Part shown: positions 58,950 to 64,000 of the stretch, one piece after another
Position numbering within the stretch: the stretch's first letter is position 1
Layout of the letters: each line of letters opens with the position of its first letter
Source of the DNA: Arenicola marina
Taxonomy: Eukaryota; Annelida; Polychaeta; Arenicolidae
Length of the DNA stretch: 64,000 nt
Assembly (NCBI GenBank): GCA_964019135.1
Contig: OZ025257.1
Span: 16,147,971-16,211,970 of the forward strand
Reading direction: 5' to 3'
Program-made: the position numbers and the translations under genes
The notes under the pieces: model-generated
What the model saw: only the letters and a program-made list of their open reading frames with translations
Told to the model about the DNA's origin: nothing
Database searches by the model: none

Positions 58950-61090
58950 TGCCGACTTTCTACAGTACAGGTAGAGTCCCTGTGGTAATAACTCCCCAAA
59001 ATCTTCTCGCCTGACAAATTGCTACATCGTTTTGTTCCACATTCTGCCAGCTCCCGGCATTTATTTCTCGACTGACCGGGTTTCAGATAGATGGTACGAA
59101 GCTCACCGAGAAGGCAGGAGGTGAGGATGGCAATGGAATTGTGGGGCGCGTGGGGGACAGCGGTGAGGGGTTGGCGCGCTATTGATCTATGGTAGAGGTG
59201 AGGCGGGGGCGGGGGGGGGGGGGACTTAGTGAAGTAGGATACGTAGCGGAGCAGGCGCGGAGGGATTTTAGAAGTTGTCTTGAAAGAGAAACGCCTTGAA
59301 ATGTGCTGCTCTGCCTTCACACTTGTTGCAATTCGCCACAGCTAAGATGAACAGATGTCGAGGGTGTTATTTTAGGAATGGAATCCGCACGTCCGGGTTG
59401 TTGTTATCTCCTGGATCAGCACGGCCTCCGGGATTATCCTTCTCCAGCCTACCTCGGCCTGACTCAACCAGGGATCGTGTATCCGACCCACGCAACGAAA
59501 TGACGGGAGGAACGCCGGCCAACCATGCCCTATGTAGGCTAAAGTAAATAAAGTATCGTTTTGCGGAACTTATAGATCGCTCCTGGTCTTCTTCGAGTTA
59601 ATATAATCTATTAGATTACATCGTCAAAGAGAGACATCGTAAAAATCCCAACGTGGCTAAATAACATGTGCCATAGTACGAAGCCAGAACGTAATCTCCA
59701 TCGTTGTTTTCACCCTGGGCGTGTTGGCCTGGGCGTTCCATAGTGCTTTTACACCCCCCCCCCCCCCACCACTCCTCTCTCGCCCCCCCCCCCACTCCCA
59801 CTCCGCCCGTCACCCCTTCCTTCTGATTTTGCCATTACGTTGCCGGGTCATTTGCTCCCAAAGACACGCTCGCCATCCATTTTATACCCTGGATTTGCTC
59901 TTACCACGCTTTTTATTCTAACAAGCAAATTAACCGAGTCTCCATTCGTATCACGTCAGGCGCCACCAACAGGGGGCGCCACAGTAATGGTCGTGATTTC
60001 TGCCGCTAAATGTCAACACAAGCCGGCCCCTTGTGACTGTGTCTCACCGATTTACGCCTGAATATATTTTTTCCTTCTCTGGCTCGAGGATATTCCCCAT
60101 ATAGGACAGCGAACAGATCCATAGCAGAGAAACCAGCGATGCCAATACTGCCGGTGGAATTCCATTTTGTCGCAAATGGTTTAGAAAAATAAATTGAGGG
60201 ATCGCAATGGATGGTAAGTTTAAGCCACCTTCGTGAACGTACCGGTGATTAAACAGGACGCCTAGAGACCCCATGATGCAAAGCACCATGTTTAAATATA
60301 ATATTTAAATCGTTTTTAGAACGCAAAATAATTGCATATGGCTTCGTTTAATAATAGTGCGTTTGTGAAAGTTATAGGTTTACAGGTGTAACATTCAACA
60401 ATCATCGTATTAAATGTAAAATTCAGCAGTCAGCATGTTAAAATGTCATGTAATCTTACACGATACCAGATGCTATGTGAGGCACGGAGACACCTAGCCA
60501 TACAATTATTTCCCCACAACAGCTGCGGTCAGTACGCGATAGGCACGCGGTGAATGGCAGACCCGAAGCACCGGAATCACCTCATTTGCGGACCAGAATC
60601 ACTCACAACCACTTCACACACAAAAAATATCCACTTTTGCTGAAGATGAAATAAACATTCGTAATTGATAAAAAAGATAGATAGATTTATCCAAATGGAT
60701 TAAAAATGCTCCATATTATATTTTTTATCAAATGAAATCTTCCCCACATAATAGCTGCCGGGCTCTGCCAGATACCGGATTACAGACGCCAAAAATCATA
60801 AAGCGCCTCGCCTTTGCAAATAACGAATTGCATTCGTTATATTTCGCTCTGCGAAAACCGATCGAAAGTGAGAAGGTGGGAGGGGGAAGGTGGGCCGGGG
60901 GGAGGGGGAGGAGGGGACGGATTGCATGGTAACCATGGTAACGTCACAGGGGTCTTCGCACGGGAAGCTTTATAAGGCTTTGTATGTGTCAAATCGTGTT
61001 AAAGATACGGCGCCCGCCATGACAGGTTCCCGTGTTATTACTCTCACTGTGGCACAAAGCAGTCTTGCGCCGGGTTTTCTCGAGCGGTTT
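58950..61090. other. No gene assigned
   Basis: G homopolymer near 59,208-59,223 and C homopolymers near 59,753 and 59,784. A minus ORF at 60,044-60,289 has a hydrophobic stretch (PPAVLASLVSLLWICSLSYM) but no clear splice signals. ccaacagggggcgcc at about 59,967 is near the CTCF core. Confidence 0.45.
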
Positions 61091-61094
61091 TCTC

Positions 61095-61610
61095 ACTGGC
61101 GATGGAGTAATAGTTTCGAGCGTCAGGTGATGATGGAGGGTTTGTTTTCGAGCGCCAGGTGTTGATGGAGGGATTGTTTTCGAGCGCCAGGTGTTGATGG
61201 AGGGTTTGTTTTTGAGCGCGACGTGGTGATGGAGGGTTTGTTTTCGAGCGTCACGTGGTGATGGAGGGTTTGTTTTCGAGCGTTAGGTGTTGATAAAGTG
61301 TTTGGTTTCAAGCGTCAGGTGGTGATGGAGGGTTTGTTTTCGAGCGCCAGGTGGTGAGGGAGTATTTGTTTTCAAGCGCCAGCGGGTGATGGACGGTTTG
61401 TTCTAGCATCAGGTGGCGATGGAGTAATAGTTTCGAGCGCCAGGTGCTGATGGACGGTTTGTTTTCGACCGCCAGGTGGCAATGGAAGGTTTGTTTCTAG
61501 TGACAGATGTCGATGGTGGGTTCGTTTTTCACCGCCAAGTGGCAATGGATGGTTTGTTTGAGTGCGTCGGGCGCTGATGGCGGGTTTGTTTTCAAGAGCC
61601 AGGTAGTGAT
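61095..61610 (+). repeat. 32-bp minisatellite (about 15 units)
   Basis: The unit is gagcgccaggtgttgatgga then gggtttgttttc; best conserved at 61,110-61,300 and decaying to the right. Confidence 0.93.
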
Positions 61611-62930
61611 TTGCTGTGCATATGTAGGTTTTCTCTGATCAAGCATTATTTTTCTCGCTTTTACATGGAACTTGTCTTCCTACTAATTGAATGTTTTTCC
61701 CATTGCCAACACGCTATGTATAAGGTATCTTCTTCATTGCCTGTAGGATAATTTCCCTTTCATTTCAAGGCAAACGATTACAGTTCATTATGGCAATTTA
61801 ACATCCTGAGTACCTGCGTTTGGATGGATAATACAGATTGTAACATTATGTACAGGCACTAAAGTGAGGAATATTAAAGCAAAAACCTTTTCAACTCGCA
61901 TAACAAAAACAAAACATTTCCCCTGGCGGCCTCTGGTGGTCGGATTGTAAAGCTCTCGCCAGCCTTCCCCGTCTTATCTGACGGCCGCTATCTGAGCACA
62001 TACAGAAGCACAAGGCGAGACTCCCCGGTGGCCAGTGAATCATGTCCCCTCCCTGATATTGGTCTATCCGCAGTGTGAATCCGGACCTGGTTGTATGTTC
62101 GGGATAAGGCAGACCAGAGGTAATGCAGTCATCTTTGGTACAAGACTGCATCTCTTCAGTCTGATCACATAACGTTCACTCGTAAAATTAAGCCAAAAGC
62201 TGTAATTTAAGTCTAGAGAGTAATGGCAAGCGTTTTTTTAATGATTAATAATTGATTCGAACCTTCATTAATGTGTCCTCCGGAATCTAAGGATTCATAT
62301 ATATTGATATAATGGGTAAGGGCAAAATGAATGGCGTCGTATGGTAGTCATGGGGCCGTCAATAGCACATAACAAAATGCTGATCAGGCAAGGGGTCATT
62401 TCATTAAAAACTCTTTCGCTCGTAAATTCAAAAAAATTATCTTGCCGGGCCGTTTTGGGACGACGAATTATCAAAAACATATTACATGTATTAATTTGAA
62501 CTATATTGGCTAGCAACAATTGCGTGAAGATGACCACAAACTGATAGTCGCTACTTATAATTATATATAACGTTTATATTCGTTGCTCGTAAAGGTGCCA
62601 TCAATCGAAAAATGTGCATGTAAGTAAGGAAAAAGGGTTTCCAGCCCGTAAATCTCGGTGAAACAATCCCCAGAGGAAACACTGCTCTCTGTGTCTTAAT
62701 GGAAGCCATAAAGAGGCTTATTTGTCTGAGAATCGAGACTGTTCCCATCGATTAGTTTAATATCTCTGAGCCTCATCCTGTCTCCGTTCGCGTCGCCTCG
62801 ACCGACGATACCCGCCATGGCTAATGGCAGCTGGTGACCACGCGAGAAACCGATCGCCAACAGCATTGTACGTTACACGATCCACATGAGCAGTGTAACG
62901 TTAAATATAAGTCACGAACATCATATGTTA
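61611..62930. other. No gene seen
   Basis: AT-rich sequence; no supported exon or known repeat. Confidence 0.5.
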
Positions 62931-64000
62931 TACAGAAGCCTAAAATACTGCAATGTTATACAGAAGCCTAAAATACTGCAATGTTATACAGAAGCCTAAA
63001 ATACTGCAATGTTATAACCCACCACAAGTAGCATATGCAACCGCCAAAGCAGTATAACGTTATGCAACCGCCAAAGCAGTATAGCGTTATTTAACAGCTA
63101 GACAACATATATGCAGACATCGGTATAACACTATACAAAATTCACGTACATCAAAGCGTTATGCAACCGCCGTAAGCAGTAAAACGTTCTGCATCGGCCA
63201 TAAACAGTATAACGATATGCCACCGCCAGAAACAGTATAACGATCAGTACAATATAACGTTATACAGCAGTCGCGTATAATATAACGTTATACAGCAGTC
63301 GCGTACAATATAACGTTATACAGCAGTCGCGTACAATATAACGTTATACAGCAGTCCCGTACAATATAACGTTATACAGCAGTCGCGTACAATATAACGT
63401 TATACAGCAGTCGCGTACAATATAACGTGATACAACAGTCGCGCACAATATAACGTGATACAACAGTCGCGTACAATATAACGTCATACAACAGCCGCGT
63501 ACAATATAACGTGATACAACAGTCGCGTACAATATAACGTGATACAACAACCGCGTACAATATAACGTGATAAAACAGCCGCGTACAATATAACGTGATA
63601 CAACAGCCGCGTACAATATAATGTGATACAACAGTCGCGTACAATATAACGTGATAAAACAGCCGCGTACAATATAACGTGATACAACAGCCGCGTACAA
63701 TATAACGTGATACAACAGTCGCGTACAATATAACGTGATACAACAGCCGCGTACAATATAACGTGATACAACAGTCGCGTACAATATAACGTGATACAAC
63801 AGCCGCGTACAATATAACGTGATACAACAGTCGCGTACAATATAACGTGATACAACAGCCGCGTACAATATAACGTTATACAGCAGTCGCGTACAATATA
63901 ACGTTATACAACAGTCGCGCACAATATAACGTGATACAACAGCCGCGTACAATATAATGTTATACAGCAGTCGCGTACAATATAACGTGATACAACAGCC
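62930..64000 (+). repeat. 28-bp minisatellite running off the window
   Basis: It starts as three to four units of aatgttatacagaagcctaa then aatactgc, passes through irregular units to about 63,240, then becomes a regular array of cgcgtacaatataacgtgat then acaacagt. Gttatacagcagt and gtgatacaacag forms alternate in blocks. The array is cut by the window end, so its full length is unknown. Minus-strand ORFs up to 202 codons are by-products of the repeat. Confidence 0.97.

Noticed and set aside
60044-60289. 81-codon minus ORF with a hydrophobic segment
   Set aside because: No splice-supported extension and no family resemblance; an ORF of this size is expected by chance in 64 kb.
63344-63952. 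202-codon minus-strand ORF
   Set aside because: Product of the 28-bp array (YCTRLLYHVILY repeats); neighbouring frames are open too.
62930-64000. CRISPR array
   Set aside because: Repeats are directly adjacent with no unique spacers; the same holds for the other tandem arrays, and the genome is animal.

Overview
The window reads as nuclear DNA of an animal, most likely a marine invertebrate. It has GT-AG introns of about 0.4-1.8 kb, a one-domain-per-exon receptor gene, tRNA-derived SINEs, many minisatellites and an unusual number of long G or C homopolymers. The species cannot be fixed from the sequence. There are no bacterial operons, rRNA genes, convincing functional tRNA genes or CRISPR arrays.

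One protein gene is well supported. It lies on the minus strand from 37,761 (ATG) to 27,809 (stop) in 12 coding exons. All 11 junctions are GT-AG and keep the reading frame, giving about 679 residues: a signal-peptide-like start, a cysteine-bearing CUB-like module, a CUB-like region with no cysteine, three LDL-receptor class A repeats, one membrane span and a cytoplasmic tail of about 118 residues. It looks like a type I receptor of the CUB/LDLa kind; the exact orthologue is not recognised.

Layout. 1-25 kb is repeat-built: a diverged direct duplication (about 790-6,342 and 16,470-24,460) carrying a 40-bp minisatellite, with a 1,957-bp long-inverted-repeat DNA transposon inserted in the second copy. 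Between the two copies lie several dispersed and inverted repeat families. A TA-flanked inverted-repeat element sits at 24.5-25.6 kb. 27.8-37.8 kb is the receptor gene, with two 28-bp minisatellites and one SINE in its introns. 38-46.5 kb holds a 526-bp MITE-like element, more SINEs, a 172-bp sequence copied exactly from 40.3 kb to 43.5 kb between 8-bp direct repeats, and short tandem arrays. 47.2-49.0 kb is a higher-order minisatellite. 51.8-53.7 kb is a tandem duplication of about 984 bp. 57-61.6 kb has two more minisatellites, and 62.9-64.0 kb is a 28-bp array that runs off the window end.

Apart from the receptor, most long open frames are frames that stay open by chance in tandem repeats or C-rich tracts. 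The most unusual items are the templated 172-bp insertion, the transposon with a RecQ-like helicase fragment, the receptor's cysteine-free CUB region and uneven LDLa calcium sites, and a repeat family that keeps one reading frame in three copies.
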